In this document: piece by piece, positions 10,560 through 22,204 of the stretch
How the letters are laid out: each line of letters starts with the position of its first letter
Position numbering within the stretch: the stretch's first letter is position 1
NCBI GenBank assembly: GCA_947034895.1
Contig: OX344761.1
Location: 91,773,447 to 91,837,446, forward strand
Direction: 5' to 3'
DNA: 64,000 nucleotides
Origin: Rhytidiadelphus loreus
Taxonomy: Eukaryota; Streptophyta; Bryopsida; Hypnales; Hylocomiaceae
Made by a program: the position numbers and the translations under genes
Notes under the pieces: model-generated
Database searches by the model: none
What the model was told of the DNA's origin: nothing
The model's input: only the letters and a program-made list of their open reading frames with translations

Positions 10560-13500
10560 AATATTGAAACCCGTCAGGGCACCCCCGTTGAACTATGCCG
10601 GGTCCAACCACTCTGGTCATTCACTATGGTCATGAGCACATGTGCAGCTTCGGGATATATAACAAGTGAATGAACTATACTATCAGGAATGTTTTTGGAT
10701 TACGAGACAGCATCTTCACACGTCGATGATGCACACTCCAATGAGGCTCAGAAACAATCGGGGGAACTACACTATTTGTATGCATGAATTCAACTATTGT
10801 GAATGCAGGAATCCAATTTTTAGGCTACACTGATCATGAGTTCAAGGGAAGCACGAAAAGGAATTGCGCTCATCACATGAATTCGGATTCCGAGAATTCA
10901 GAATTCTACGAAAAGGAAATCTTAGCTGTCCACTACGTACTAGCCATTTGCGATTCAATCACTCGGGAATTGCAATGCGCGAAGACGCTATAGGCAAGCG
11001 CAATCAAGGAATCATTCAAACAATGGACCTCTAAATGAACGACTTCTACGCATGTACCAAGACTAAACCCTAATTGGTCTCAATGCACGGACGCGACATG
11101 AAATGCATGGAGTGAAAAACAATGGAAGCGTACCTCCAATTATCAAGGTCTGATTTGGTGGAGGTCCACCCGCAACACAAATTCGAACTGGCCAACTTGC
11201 TACGCGCAAAGCTGCAAGACATGAAATTCACCACAATAAAGCGCAAATAGACGAGGCCGTTTAAAATGGAAAATCAAACAGCGAGCCTTTCAAGAGGAAA
11301 ACAATCGAAATGAAAAGCACCTTTCACTTCCAGGGTGATGAAGGAAGCTGAGCAAACGGAATGGAGAGGTTGGCGGGTCCAATGCGAAGGCTGAGAAATC
11401 ACCGTACACTTCACTGGAGAACTACCGAAGGTTGCTTCGCAACTTCTGTGTGTCTACCAAAAAAAGGCAAGAATACACTTTGACACCGGAAAACCTAAAA
11501 CCGCCGATAATATGCGACGACGAGGAAAGAGGACGACAACCTCACACTGGAAGTGAAAGGTAGTTAATGCGATGCAGTAATTTTTAATTGTAAGTTGGAA
11601 CTAATAAGGTGGAAGCACCCCAAATTGACAGTTTAAAAAATTCAGCATATTTGGAGACAACATTTCAGGAAATTAACATTTTCGTGGTGTTCAAAAAAAT
11701 GAAGAGGTTTCTGGGACTTTCAAAGTTTTAGTCCTCTAGACCACTGGAACCGTCCTGAACGTGGACCCAAATCTGAATTCTGACAAATTCAGCACTTACC
11801 CAATCACAGTGAAGAGAGGAGAAAACTTTATGACACTTGTCAAGGACCATTCAATAAAAGCCCAGGGACGGTTTGATGTCCATCTAGGAACAGGGATTAG
11901 GTACAGGTGTCATATTGGGTGCTTCCACTTTAACCTTGGAGCGCTCCGACGTCCATTTTGTGTACGATGTACAGACTGAAATTTAGTTTTCTTTCTCATC
12001 ACTGTTTGGATGAAAGTCATCTAATTTGTGGTGATACTTCGTCAAGTTTTTGTCCTATCTAATGGTTGGATTTGGTGTTACTAGAGTTCATTTTTTTCTT
12101 AAATTATAAATGTTAAAGTTTATGAAGCCAAAAATTGCATTGATTTTAGTTCAAAACTGAGTTTGCAAGACCGAGGTCATAGATTTTAAGAACACAAAAG
12201 TTTCAAAAAATCACCACATGAAGAGAACCTCGTCTGGAATACATTCCAACAAGTTTTACTCAAAAAATGATAATAGTTTGCTTGTAATTGAATTCAGAAG
12301 ATATTTTGAATTTTTTTTTTTTAATTAAAAAAAATATATCGATGGTAGCATTGGTGAATCTAACCGCACAGATGGAATCTAAAATTCATAATCTACAACT
12401 TTTACTAGTATATCAAGTCCAAAATATTCTTCCAAATTGTACTTTATAATGATTTTTCCCAAGTAGCCAATTTTGGAGATGGATCCAAACGTTCGAGGGT
12501 TAATTGAATTGAGATGTATTTTGCATGATTTAGAAAGCGTCATGAACACTTGGAGTTCTAGGATTTGATCCATTCATTGTAGTTCCTATATTCTTTACAG
12601 CTACAGTCTATGTGCGTAATGAGCGACAGATGCACTTCTGGCTTATAAAATCGCCAAATTTCACTGTCACTGCGAAAATTCTGAAAAACACACGAAATAA
12701 GAGCTCCTCTTCTTTCTCTAGCCATGAAAGAAATACTACATAATTTTGGTTTCGCTGGCTTCTCAAACCAGGCCTGTCCAATATATAAAAAATCTATATG
12801 TAATAAAAAATCTAGATGTAGAGTTGAAAGTTTGCTAAAGGTGTACTCAATTTAATTAATACATGTAATTCCATTTCCAATGGCAATTGGACTATACTGT
12901 GGTCCTGTAACTAATTATCAACGTAAAAAATAGGATTAGCATAAATTAGTACTACTAGATTCTTGTATATGAACACTATATATTCTAATAGTGTCAGAAG
13001 TCAAGGTTTTAGCACAAAGCCACCTCATTTCATTATTATTAATTAGTATAGTACTAACTATGTTTACTAAAATTCGTTCTAAAATTTGACCTCATTTGGA
13101 CATGACAAAGGCAGTACTTGACTAATACAACGACAAACCTCGAATTTTTCCAATGGGATTCGATTTTGCAGCCGCAAGCACACCTTGTCAGTCCTTATTT
13201 TAGGCAAAAGGAATTAAGGATGTCACTTGCCAGCGACTCATGCTTCCCCAATAGAAAATAGATTCAAGATTGTAGGACATCCTAAATTGTTTGTGTTTTA
13301 CGATAGAATTGAAATACACCAATGTCTATTGTGAGGTTGTTGGAGCTTGAAAACTTGACCATGTGAACAACTTTTTTTTTCCAAATATAAAAATTGAGGT
13401 GAGAAAAGAATCCTAAAAAAATAGTATTGTTCATAATTTTCATGAAATAGATATGAATGGAATAAATCACAGATTCCTATGTACATATTAATAATATTAT

Positions 13501-13790
13501 GGGTACAATGTAGAAAACAAGAAATTAATTTAAAAAAATAATGTAATATATTGAGACTCCGAGTCCCGGTCCTAAATCCATATTGTTTCCCGAAGGGAAA
13601 ATGGTAACTTACTTTATGGGTTAATATGTACAAATACTTTTAACATGTATCGTTCTTCAATGTCTGTAGAGCTTCTTTGGTCCTGTATGGGTTCATTATG
13701 AGTAATCCAACTTGTTGTCCATTATCTCATTTTTGTTAAATTTGGACTTCTTGAACCTTTTGGTCTTCTAAGCCTTCTATATTAAAAGAC
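10560..13790. other. Non-coding, AT-rich; no gene seen
   Basis: I see no gene. The first kilobase is of mixed composition with short frames only. At 11605-11630 and 11911-11935 the motif GTGGAAGCACCC recurs in inverted orientation about 300 bp apart, possibly the ends of a small element. From 12 kb on the DNA is strongly AT-rich with poly-A/T runs. Confidence 0.5.
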
Positions 13791-13791
13791 T

Positions 13792-14712
13792 TAAAATTAA
13801 GTAACCCCTAAAGGATCGGAGTGTGTTTTTTGGCTGTAAAGAAATTTTGGGCAGGTACCTTCGAGCGGAAATTTTCATATTTGGGGCAAGGAAGATCTTT
13901 CAAACGCACCAAACTTCATTACAATTGGGCACGCGTCAAAAGTTATAGCCTAATATGTTACTTTTTATCGTAACTGGGCAGTTTGGGCACATCAAGAAAA
14001 AATCACTTTTTTGAGGAAGAGAAATTTGAAATTGATTTTCTAGAGTTTCATATACACGATAAGCTTTGGATCATTCCATCAGTTAGATCAATGAGTCAAA
14101 AGTGATGAGGATTTTTTGTTTGGGGGCAGTTTTGGATTTCCTACTCTAAAATAAACTTTGAAATCCTTTATCTTACCCAATTTTCAATATTTTCGGACAA
14201 AAAAAAAATCGTAGGATGTACATACATTATTACAACATTTAGACCATTCGGGTTGGAAATTTCCAATTCCATATTTAAATTGTAAACAATTTAGTATTTT
14301 CAATCATTCTCTACTACTACATGATACTTATTATTTTTTTCCTATATGCTGTACTATTCCAAAGTATTTGAAACCTTGAAGCATGTAGCCAACTTGTCTA
14401 AGAAAATAAATCCTAAGAAGCACCACCATTTAGGTCATTTTTTTCTTAGAAATGTGACCTTGTGAAGCATAGCTGCCCTTCTTTTCGTACGGTACAAAAA
14501 ATGATTTTAGTTACTTTGAATGCTTATATCTTGCAATCCACCTGGTCGAAATGTTTGAAATTTTTACCACATGATTTTCATACAACACAATACAAGATCC
14601 TATGGGTAGATATGTCCCAAAAAAATAATCCAAAATTTTGGTACTTGTACTAGAAATGGCAGTTTTGGAGTGATTCTGGTGAAAATATAGTGAATGTCCT
14701 TAAAGGGTTAAT
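13792..14712 (+). mobile_element. MITE-like element with TAACCCCTAAAGGA ends
   Basis: The left edge reads TAACCCCTAAAGGA at about 13797, and the right edge near 14690-14708 carries the imperfect inverse TCCTTAAAGGGTTA. The body is about 0.9 kb with no coding capacity. A block at 14505-14660 (CTTTGAATGC, ATCTTGCAATC, ACAAGATCC, GGCAGTTTT) recurs at 36330-36500 in the same orientation and at 27770-27930 in the opposite one, so this is a dispersed family. The edges are approximate, and no target duplication was established. Confidence 0.4.
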
Positions 14713-15097
14713 GAACATCTCAAATCTTTTGTTGGTAATTTTTTTAGACCTTTCAATAAAAATAAATATGACAAGGAACTAAATATAATTAAATCCGAGA
14801 AGATGAGGGGCAAACAACATAGTTTGGAGAAGATCTTAATATATAGGACATGTAGAATTAATGATCAAATTAAATTTTGAAACACTATAATAATCAATTT
14901 TAAGGTGGTGCACAAAAATCATGTTCAACGCTAAACCTTCTATTTTATTTAGACCATTGCACTTCCCAAAACCGTGTAAATGGCCGTGACAATGAAGTGG
15001 AAAATAATACTTACGTCATGATCATACGGAAGATGTATAATCCAAAACCAAATTTTATTTAATACCTTCTTATTTTTTTTTTTGGACATACCATTTG

Positions 15098-15192
15098 CAA
15101 ACCATGAGTCAAACTCTATAGTTTGCAGTTTGAAACCATGAGTCAAATTCTATAGTTTACAACTTGAAAACCATGAGTCAAACTCTATAGAA
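15098..15192. repeat. Short tandem repeat, three units of about 36-40 bp
   Basis: Three consecutive units each contain AACCATGAGTCAAA(C/T)TCTAT followed by AGTTT or AGAAT. This looks like a simple local duplication in AT-rich DNA. No coding role is apparent. Confidence 0.75.
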
Positions 15193-15424
15193 TTCCTTAA
15201 AGCGTGCGACTATAGGATGACTATGAATGCTCCATTGCTTTTACATTATGAATTCTATTCATAGAATGGTACCAATGAATGCTGTGAATCATTGGAATGT
15301 ACAACAACAATGCTCTTATTTGAAGCCATTCATGCCTCTAATCATGCCTTAGGATGCCGAAAGGTGCATTCAATGAGTTGACGGGCCTCAAAAAGGCCGT
15401 TTCATCCCATTCCTATGAAGATTG

Positions 15425-15830
15425 TTTGCTGCCTATAATATTTAATAATTTTTAAAATTTTTAAAATTTAAATTTTTTTAAAAATTTAAAGAAATTTTAA
15501 AAATTTAAAGAAACTAAAAAAATTTAAAGAAACTAAAAAAATTAAAAGGAATTAAAGAAATTGTAAAAATTGTAAAAATTGTAAAGAGATTTAAGAAATA
15601 TAAAGAAATATAAGAAATATAAAGAAATTTAAAAAATTTGAAGAAATTTAAAAAATTACAAGAAATTTAAAAAAGTTCAAGAAATGTAAAAAATTTCAAG
15701 AAAATTTAAAAATTCAAAATTTTATTTAAAATTGTTAAAATTGTTAAAAATTGAGAAATTGAGACATTAAATTTAAAAAATTTAAAAATTAGAGAAATTT
15801 AAAAATTTAAAAATTATGGAAGAAGGTTGA
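15425..15830. repeat. A/T low-complexity tract
   Basis: About 400 bp made almost entirely of AAATTT, AAAGAAA and TTTAAAA variants. It resembles a decayed simple-sequence repeat. No gene is possible here. Confidence 0.8.
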
Positions 15831-16123
15831 ATGTAATCAGTTATCAGTGGTATTCAAAAAATTGAACCTAGACATACTTGTGATAACACTATAATTTATG
15901 CAATTCAGTAGCTTTTCTAATTGAAATGGCTGTTTATATTCAATTTAGCTATTTTAGAACTAGTTTAAACTATCTCTTGAGAATTTGAATTTTTTTGGGG
16001 TATCTATGTATTGTATGAAAATGATGAGCCATGTATGATAGTTCAAAAAACCGATATTTCCAACGTCTCAATATTTCTGGGACAATAAATAAGAAAATAA
16101 TATATATAATTTGTTAATGTATG

Positions 16124-16942
16124 TTAACCCCTAAGTGCCTAAGCCTTTCCAAGTGTGTTTTTCCCATGAGAAAAGAACATGGGCTTATAGTTATCTCCAT
16201 TGAAATAAAATGAATTTTTTTCAAAATCTAACCATATGGATGTTTAAAGAGCTTGCTTATTAGTATGTACACCAATTTTGAGTGCAAAATTGCATAAGAG
16301 TTGTTAGATTATAATAAGAGAAATGTACGTTTTCTAGTAAGTTTTAATATGTTGTCCCTCTCCACAATGTTTCAGAAATTTGCACATAAAAGCTTTTTGG
16401 GATTAGAAGTGACATGAACAACTACAAATTGTGTTAGCACACTAAAATACCCTTTCAAAAAACTTAAGATCACTTGAAAAGCTATTAAACTCATTACACA
16501 ATCCACCTTGCAATTGTTGAGATGCAATTTTTTTAATAAGTATAATTCACAAATAACTCCAAATCAACACTTGCTTGTTTAAATTTTCAATGGTGAAAAT
16601 TATGAAAACACTTTACTCTTTCGATTGGGACCATTTTCAAAGCCAATGAATAAGTGGAAGTTTTTAGATCTCAAATCAAGTGAAATTGCTCAAAGTTGAA
16701 AAATGAAATAAAATTAGCAAGCTTTACTCTTCCATTAACGGACATAAATGGCTTTGGAGACCTCTCAACACTCAAATATGTACCTTTCTCAGTGAAAAAT
16801 GAAAGTTCTGAATAGTTAACCCTGAAAAATGCCCCCAAAACATTTTAAGACGGGCAAACGAATTAAACTGCTCACTTCAAAATGAGCCTGAAATTTCAGA
16901 TCGACCATATATGGTCGATGAAGCAGTTAGGGGTTAAGAACA
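16124..16942. mobile_element. Possible MITE with GTTAACCCCTAA termini
   Basis: The left end GTTAACCCCTAAGTGC (16124) is inverted at the right end as GCAGTTAGGGGTTAAG (about 16925-16940). The body is about 0.8 kb and non-coding. A perfect 20-bp palindrome, 16900-16919, lies just inside the right end. The termini resemble those of the 13.8-kb element and the 28.62-kb edge. No target duplication was resolved. Confidence 0.4.
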
Positions 16943-17015
16943 ATCGTGTAGACTTCATGACGAAATGAAATGTAACCACCTATTATTTATTTCCTTGGAA
17001 ATATTCATTAAAACT

Positions 17016-17125
17016 TATGGTAGAATATGACATTGTTTTGTTTTGTTTTATGGTAGAATATGACATTGTTTTGTTTTGTTTTATGGTAGAATATGACATT
17101 GTTTTGTTTTGTTTTGTTTTTGTTT
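17016..17125. repeat. 33-bp tandem repeat, about three units
   Basis: The unit starts with TATGGTAGAATATGACATTG and ends in TTTTGTTTTGTT. Starts at 17016, 17049 and 17082 give a 33-bp period. It is non-coding. Confidence 0.85.
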
Positions 17126-17129
17126 GTGG

Positions 17130-18073
17130 TGGTTTTGCATTCAATAGTCTAAAGTAAACTTTGAAATCTTTTATCTAACTCAATTCATTTTTGGTACTTG
17201 TCTTTTTGGTACTTGTTATTATAAAAATGCCGGTGTTTTAGGGGTTAATAGGGTCAATAGAAGACAAAGTAAAAATTCCCTTGGACTACTAACGCAGTAT
17301 ATTAAAAAATTTGAATTGATTGTGATTTCCTTTGCCATGTGAAAGCATTCTCTTCAAATGGTGTTTCACTTCAACTTTCTAGGGAACTTTATTGTCTAAA
17401 GCACAAGTTGTTTTTAGTTACCGCCAAGCTAGACTCCTGAAATTGTATCATTAATGTAATTTTTTCTTCATTAGTTATTACGTACTCTTTTTTTCGATAA
17501 ATTGGAGTAAAACTTCCTCCCACATGTATTGCATTCATACACAGTTTAGCTTGAGTGAAAGATTAAAAATATAATTATAAAAAAAGATTAGGGTACCAAA
17601 ATTAACATATAGTTATGATAAAACCTAATTTACATTTATCGTGGATTTCATTCAAGTTCCCTTAATAAAGATTCTATATGTAGAGTGAAAAGTGCACTTT
17701 AAGTGTATTCCATTTACTTTGAAATCTTATACTTCTCTATAGGAGTCCTCACAACTAATACTAAACAATGTGATTAATTATTAAAAAAGGAGTTCGTGGA
17801 TATAATAGTTTTTAAAAATATAGTTGTGATTTAATTATTTCACTATTCAAATAGCTTTTTTTCCTCATACATTATATTTTTTCCCAAGGGAGCAATGGGG
17901 CTAAGGTTTTTGCTGGCCCAATTTTCCATTTGAGGCGGGATTGGGGTTGGATTGGGTTCTTCCGTTGGATTGAACAAACCTCTAACATCGATAAAGAGGA
18001 TTTTATTTATTTGTTTTTAAAACCTACTTCATCTTTGGTTTCATTTCATGTCGATTTCATTTCATCTTTCTTT
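17130..18073. other. AT-rich non-coding DNA
   Basis: I see no gene. A further TTTTAGGGGTTAATAGGG edge-like motif lies near 17235, similar to the ends of the MITE-like elements nearby, but I could not pair it with a left end. Confidence 0.45.
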
Positions 18074-18157
18074 GTGTGGATTCTTCATCACTCCATGATC
18101 ATGAGCTATGGATTTGTGTGGATTCTTCATTACCCTATGATCATGAGCTATGGATTT
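18074..18157. repeat. 42-bp direct duplication
   Basis: GTGTGGATTCTTCAT at 18074 recurs at 18116. Both units contain ATGATCATGAGCTATGGATT. They form two tandem units of 42 bp. The open frame that spans them is judged spurious. Confidence 0.85.
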
Positions 18158-18159
18158 GG

Positions 18160-19574
18160 GTTAAACCGATGTTGCATAACAGATTTTTGTTTTATACATT
18201 TTCTTTTAAATAAGCAGCAATAAAGAAGTATAACATAAAAAATAAAAAATAGTGTTTACTGAGAAAAATAGCATAGTTACGGTTAAAGTTGACCCAACTC
18301 ATAATTGGAGTAATTGCAGGTTTAACTTGTGGTGGATGCATTTTTAAAATTATAATTTTAAAAACAAAAACATATAAATTATGAATAGAAAATAAAAAAT
18401 TATTAAAAAAAAAACAATAAAAAAAAAGAAGTAGTGTACCTAATAAAATTTTCTTTTGTTATAATTAATTAAATAGTACAAATTAATTCATTTTAATTTT
18501 ACTAAGGAATATAAAAATTTTGGGGATAAAAGGGAGAAAAGATCAAAAGGAAGTCTAAACACTAAGTATCTTATATATATTTGTCATATATTAAATAGAA
18601 AGGAAAAAAATATATATACATAAAATATATAAAAAACAAAGAAACACCTTTTAATTTTTTTGGAATAGAAAAAATAGGAAGATAAAGGAAAGGCAGTGTA
18701 TTTTATAATTTTCTTTTATGGAGCAATCCAGAAATCCAAATGCCTATTAATCAAGAATTCAGCCTTACAATCGGGCTTCAACACTTTACATTGCCTAGGG
18801 CCTGAGTCATGAATTGGAATTTGACCCTAGAACTCAACCTCAACCCTGTACATTATCTAAGGTTGGAGTCGTGATTTAGGATAAGATTGGTGGCAGATCA
18901 GGCCAGCCTTCCATCCTGCCCGAGGTTGTGTGTATACCGGCCCTAAGAATCAGAAGTTTTATAGGGGCTCAAATGTACTAGTAGATGTGTGCATTTAAAG
19001 AAAAAAATATACTAAATTTCACTTAGAGAAGTACACAGTTTTTACTTTGAATAAAAAAGGCATTATTCATCTCCTTATCATGGTTCTACTAATTACCTAA
19101 ATGACATTTGTGTCCTATAGAGTTGATCATCCACAATTGTTATAATCTAAAAATCCAACGTTTGAATTTTTTATGATTTATTTTGATTCATATTAAACAA
19201 AGTAGCATTTACATTTGTACACTTTAAAATAATTATTTTAGGCGCAAATATGAGGAAGACAATAAGAAACGAAGGTACGACAATTCCTTGGAAAATGCTA
19301 CTATGAGCAAGTTCTTGGGGCTACCACTGCGTTATACAAAATAAATCATAATAGTGTATGAATAACATGTATCACAATTATGCCTATAATAGACTACAGT
19401 TTAACAATTCTAAGGCTAAATATGGGTGGTCCGAGTGGACCCCAAGGTCTTTTCTAGAGGTAAGGAGTTCATTATTTCCTACACTTTTATTTGCAATGTC
19501 ATGTTTTAAGAAATTAGTAAATGAAAAAGACAATAGAATTTTAAGTGTAGTTTGAATATGTACGATTGACAGAG
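18160..19574. other. AT-rich non-coding DNA
   Basis: I see no gene. The stretch 18340-18720 is extremely AT-rich. The stretch 18760-18960 is less so but has only short frames without motifs. Confidence 0.5.
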
Positions 19575-19668
19575 TACAACCGAACTTGGATAAGTGTTAC
19601 CTCGAGAAGTGTTAAAACTCTATATGTGTTATGGAGATTTCCGCTCCCTTCAAATTAAGACTAGTGAG

Positions 19669-20424
19669 TACAAGCATGCTTGGGGTACCCTAGTCAAGAA
19701 CCAAGGAACATGAATGAAATAATTTTTGATTAGCCTATTTTACAAAAATAAATTAGAGTAATTTTTTAAAAACATTGATTATTGTTAGAACACATATAGG
19801 CAAATAATTTTCATGAATCAAAACCTACTAAATCTTTAATTTTCATATTTGTTAGGATATAGCAGCTAATATCATATCAATGGAAAATATACATGTATAT
19901 ACAAGAATTTTACCATGATTTTTTGCCTAATAGTATTCACTACTTTACAAATTACTTTTCATGTTTTAATTATGAAATCCAAAAGAATCTCAAATTTTGA
20001 ATTCCTTTTAAACGTAACCCCTCCTTGTTATATTTAGGATGATTTGAAAAATAATAATAAATAGTTAAATATCCCATATCAAGTTATAAATTTCTAAAAT
20101 TGTTTATTAAAACATCATAAACCAATGTAGTGATTTGAAAACACTTTCTACTAAATATTTATATTCCTTCTTGATTCCTGAATGAAAAATGGACACTGCG
20201 ACAGAGTCCTGAATGGGGCTTCAGGAATCATATTAACAACTTTAATCAATTAAAGGTAAATTTTTTTTAATGATTTCATATTCTATTCTATTTGAAGCAA
20301 GTAAATTTGTATTAAAATTAAGTTTCTACAGAAAAATTTGTAGCCTAATCCTACATTAAAGAAATGAAATTCACTATATATTATTGTGTGACGGTGTTTA
20401 TGGGGTACCCCAAGCATGCTTGTA
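19669..20424. mobile_element. Nested element with GTACAAGCATGCTTGG inverted ends
   Basis: GTACAAGCATGCTTGGGGTA at 19669 is present in inverted orientation ending near 20424. The arm is at least 23 bp with essentially no mismatches. ACTAG lies next to both ends. The 0.75-kb body is AT-rich and non-coding, so it is probably a non-autonomous element inserted into the surrounding Tc1/IS630-like copy. The high arm identity suggests a younger insertion than its host. Confidence 0.6.
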
Positions 20425-20649
20425 CCCTAGTAAGTGTTATGTGTTAAGTGTTACGCAATGTCGCGCTCGCGACTTAGTTGCAAAGTGACTCTAGATGTCC
20501 ATTTTAGAAACAAACTAATAGGTAGAATGATGTATTTTTCCCGATCATAAACTAAAAGATCATATATTTTTAAGCTCATATAAAGTAAAAGATAAGTGTA
20601 CTTTTAAGTTTATAAACCCAAACTTTGAAGAAGTTCTTGAAGCGAAGAC

Positions 20650-20762
20650 CTAATGACACCATGTTATCTATTAGGAATATTGAAGCACTAGAGAAAGAAG
20701 TACAATCTTGGCGTGACGTAGAAACTCACCAAAATACTATTGATTCATTGTTTCGACGGACT
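20650..20762 (+). pseudogene. Tc1/IS630-like transposase C-terminal remnant
   Basis: About 37 codons read as an IS630/Tc1-type C-terminal tail. The frame holds IEALEKEVQSW followed about 10 residues later by TIDSLFRRT, matching the family pattern ExLxxEVxxW...I.W.F. It is too short to be functional, and a stop follows directly. It sits inside a TIR pair, which supports its origin. The upstream catalytic domain is not recognisable. Confidence 0.5.
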
Positions 20763-20974
20763 TAGATGAATAATGAATCAATATTTTGTAATTTCATCCA
20801 TTTTTTCTATAAAAGTTATGTATTTACCTTTTTAATCTTTTTAATTTTTTTTTTTTTTAAGTGTTACAAATCATCGGCATCACCCTCTATAAGTGTTATG
20901 TGTTACTAGTGTGTAAGTGTTAATAACTAAAAGGATGCTCCCAACCCCTAACACTTATCGAGGTTCGACAGTAA

Positions 20975-21694
20975 GTGAGTTGAGTGGTAGGCTTGGGGGC
21001 AGGTTTGGGAGTAGCGTGGAGCCTCGGAGAAGGTTTCCAGTAGGATCGGTTGTCCTGGAGGTTCGGACCAGGTTTGGATGAGCGTTGGTGTACCATTGGT
21101 TTGGATCGCCGTCAATGACGTCTGGCGGTCGTCTCTTCGCGCGCACTTTCCTAGTTTTCTTGTTTTGCTTTCAGCTTGCCGCCTCGCTCTTCCTTGTTTC
21201 TGTTTCTAGTTTTCTGGAGCACATGCAGTGGAAATTTGTGGCAGTGGGTTTCGGATTTGTAGAAGGTGTCTTCTTGCACGGGAAGCTGTGGTTGGTGGGC
21301 TTCTAATTGGTGGTACGTGCGCTGAATTTCTTGTTGGGAGGGCGCTTTCATTGATGTTTTGGGAGGGCGCTTTGAGGGAAATTAGACTGTACAGTTTCTT
21401 TTGGTGGTGTGTCAAGTAGCAGCATTGAGGTAATTTCCGTTTCATGTTGGTGCGATTTAGGGTTCTTCGGGGATGATGCGATCTAGGAGGAAGTGACTTG
21501 AGCTGGCAGCGTAGGCACGACTTCGGGTGTGAGAGTTTGTGTGTGCGCCTTGAGCTTCCACAACCCCGCGACAGAAGCAGCTGAAGAACAAGTTTCGATT
21601 TCAGCGCGCGGCGAGTTCAGAGCGGTAGCGGTGTCTTTGTTTCAGCGAGGAGGAGAGACTTGTTCTTTCACCCAGAACCAGCTACGCATTGCAG
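20975..21694 (+). other. Possible 5' exon/leader ending in a strong splice donor
   Basis: This is GC-balanced sequence, unlike the AT-rich DNA on its left, ending in GCAG|GTAAGT at 21691-21700, a near-consensus plant 5' splice site. Frames are short in every direction. It could be the promoter and untranslated first exon of the decayed gene that begins coding at 23609, with the palindromic array inside the intron. Nothing proves transcription. Confidence 0.3.
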
Positions 21695-21743
21695 GTAAGT
21701 GTCATGTTTTTTTTTCGTTCCATCAATAAGTTCAGTTCTCTCG

Positions 21744-21909
21744 TCTGCTGGTGCCTTCTTCCGATTTCACGAGAGGGAAACTAGCTGTCAAGCGGATTCA
21801 TCAAATGCGGATTTAGGGTTTAGATCTTCTGCTGGTCCTTCTGCCGATTGCACGAGCTTGTTTCTAGCTGTCAAGCAGATTCATGACGCGAGGATTTAGG
21901 GTTTAGATC
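21744..21909. repeat. 84-bp direct duplication containing a telobox
   Basis: The unit starting TCTGCTGG at 21744 is repeated from 21828. Both copies contain CTAGCTGTCAAGC and end in GGATTTAGGGTTTAGATC. TTTAGGGTTT is the plant telobox, often found near promoters and first introns. The two units differ at several positions, so the duplication is not recent. Confidence 0.7.
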
Positions 21910-22204
21910 ATTAGTGGTGCTGCATTTCGAGTTCTGGATTTTGTGACTTGTAACTTTGTTGATTTGCTGCCCATATTCAAACATGTCAACCAGTATTGCT
22001 GCCATTTGAACATGAGCGGTGGAATTTATCTGTTAGTGCATTGCATTGCATACGGAATTGCGATTGCATGGCACTGCAAACGTCATTGTGATTGCATTGC
22101 ATTGAAATTGTCATTGTTGTAATTCTGGTGCATAGAAAAATGGATAGGAGATCAGCCAGGTAATCGATACAAAAGATTGGGTCCCTGTAACCGCGCACCC
22201 TCAA

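Larger units (their letters stand above)
19577..20970. mobile_element. Decayed Tc1/IS630-type DNA transposon
   Basis: The inverted ends CGAACTTGGATAAGTGTTA (about 19580-19598) and, on the other strand, CGAACCTCGATAAGTGTTA (about 20949-20967) match at roughly 17 of 19 positions. An internal fragment of an IS630/Tc1-like transposase C terminus lies at about 20650-20762. Extra AAGTGTTA motifs occur just inside both ends. Most of the transposase is missing, and a second inverted-repeat element occupies the left half. The call rests on the paired ends plus the protein remnant. Confidence 0.55.

Noticed and set aside
11605..11979. 72-codon frame between inverted GTGGAAGCACCC motifs as a gene
   Set aside because: It has no motifs and no start context. 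The inverted motif is short and could be chance.
17930..18223. 97-codon plus-strand frame
   Set aside because: It spans a 42-bp tandem duplication in AT-rich DNA and has a biased hydrophobic composition with no homology I recognise.
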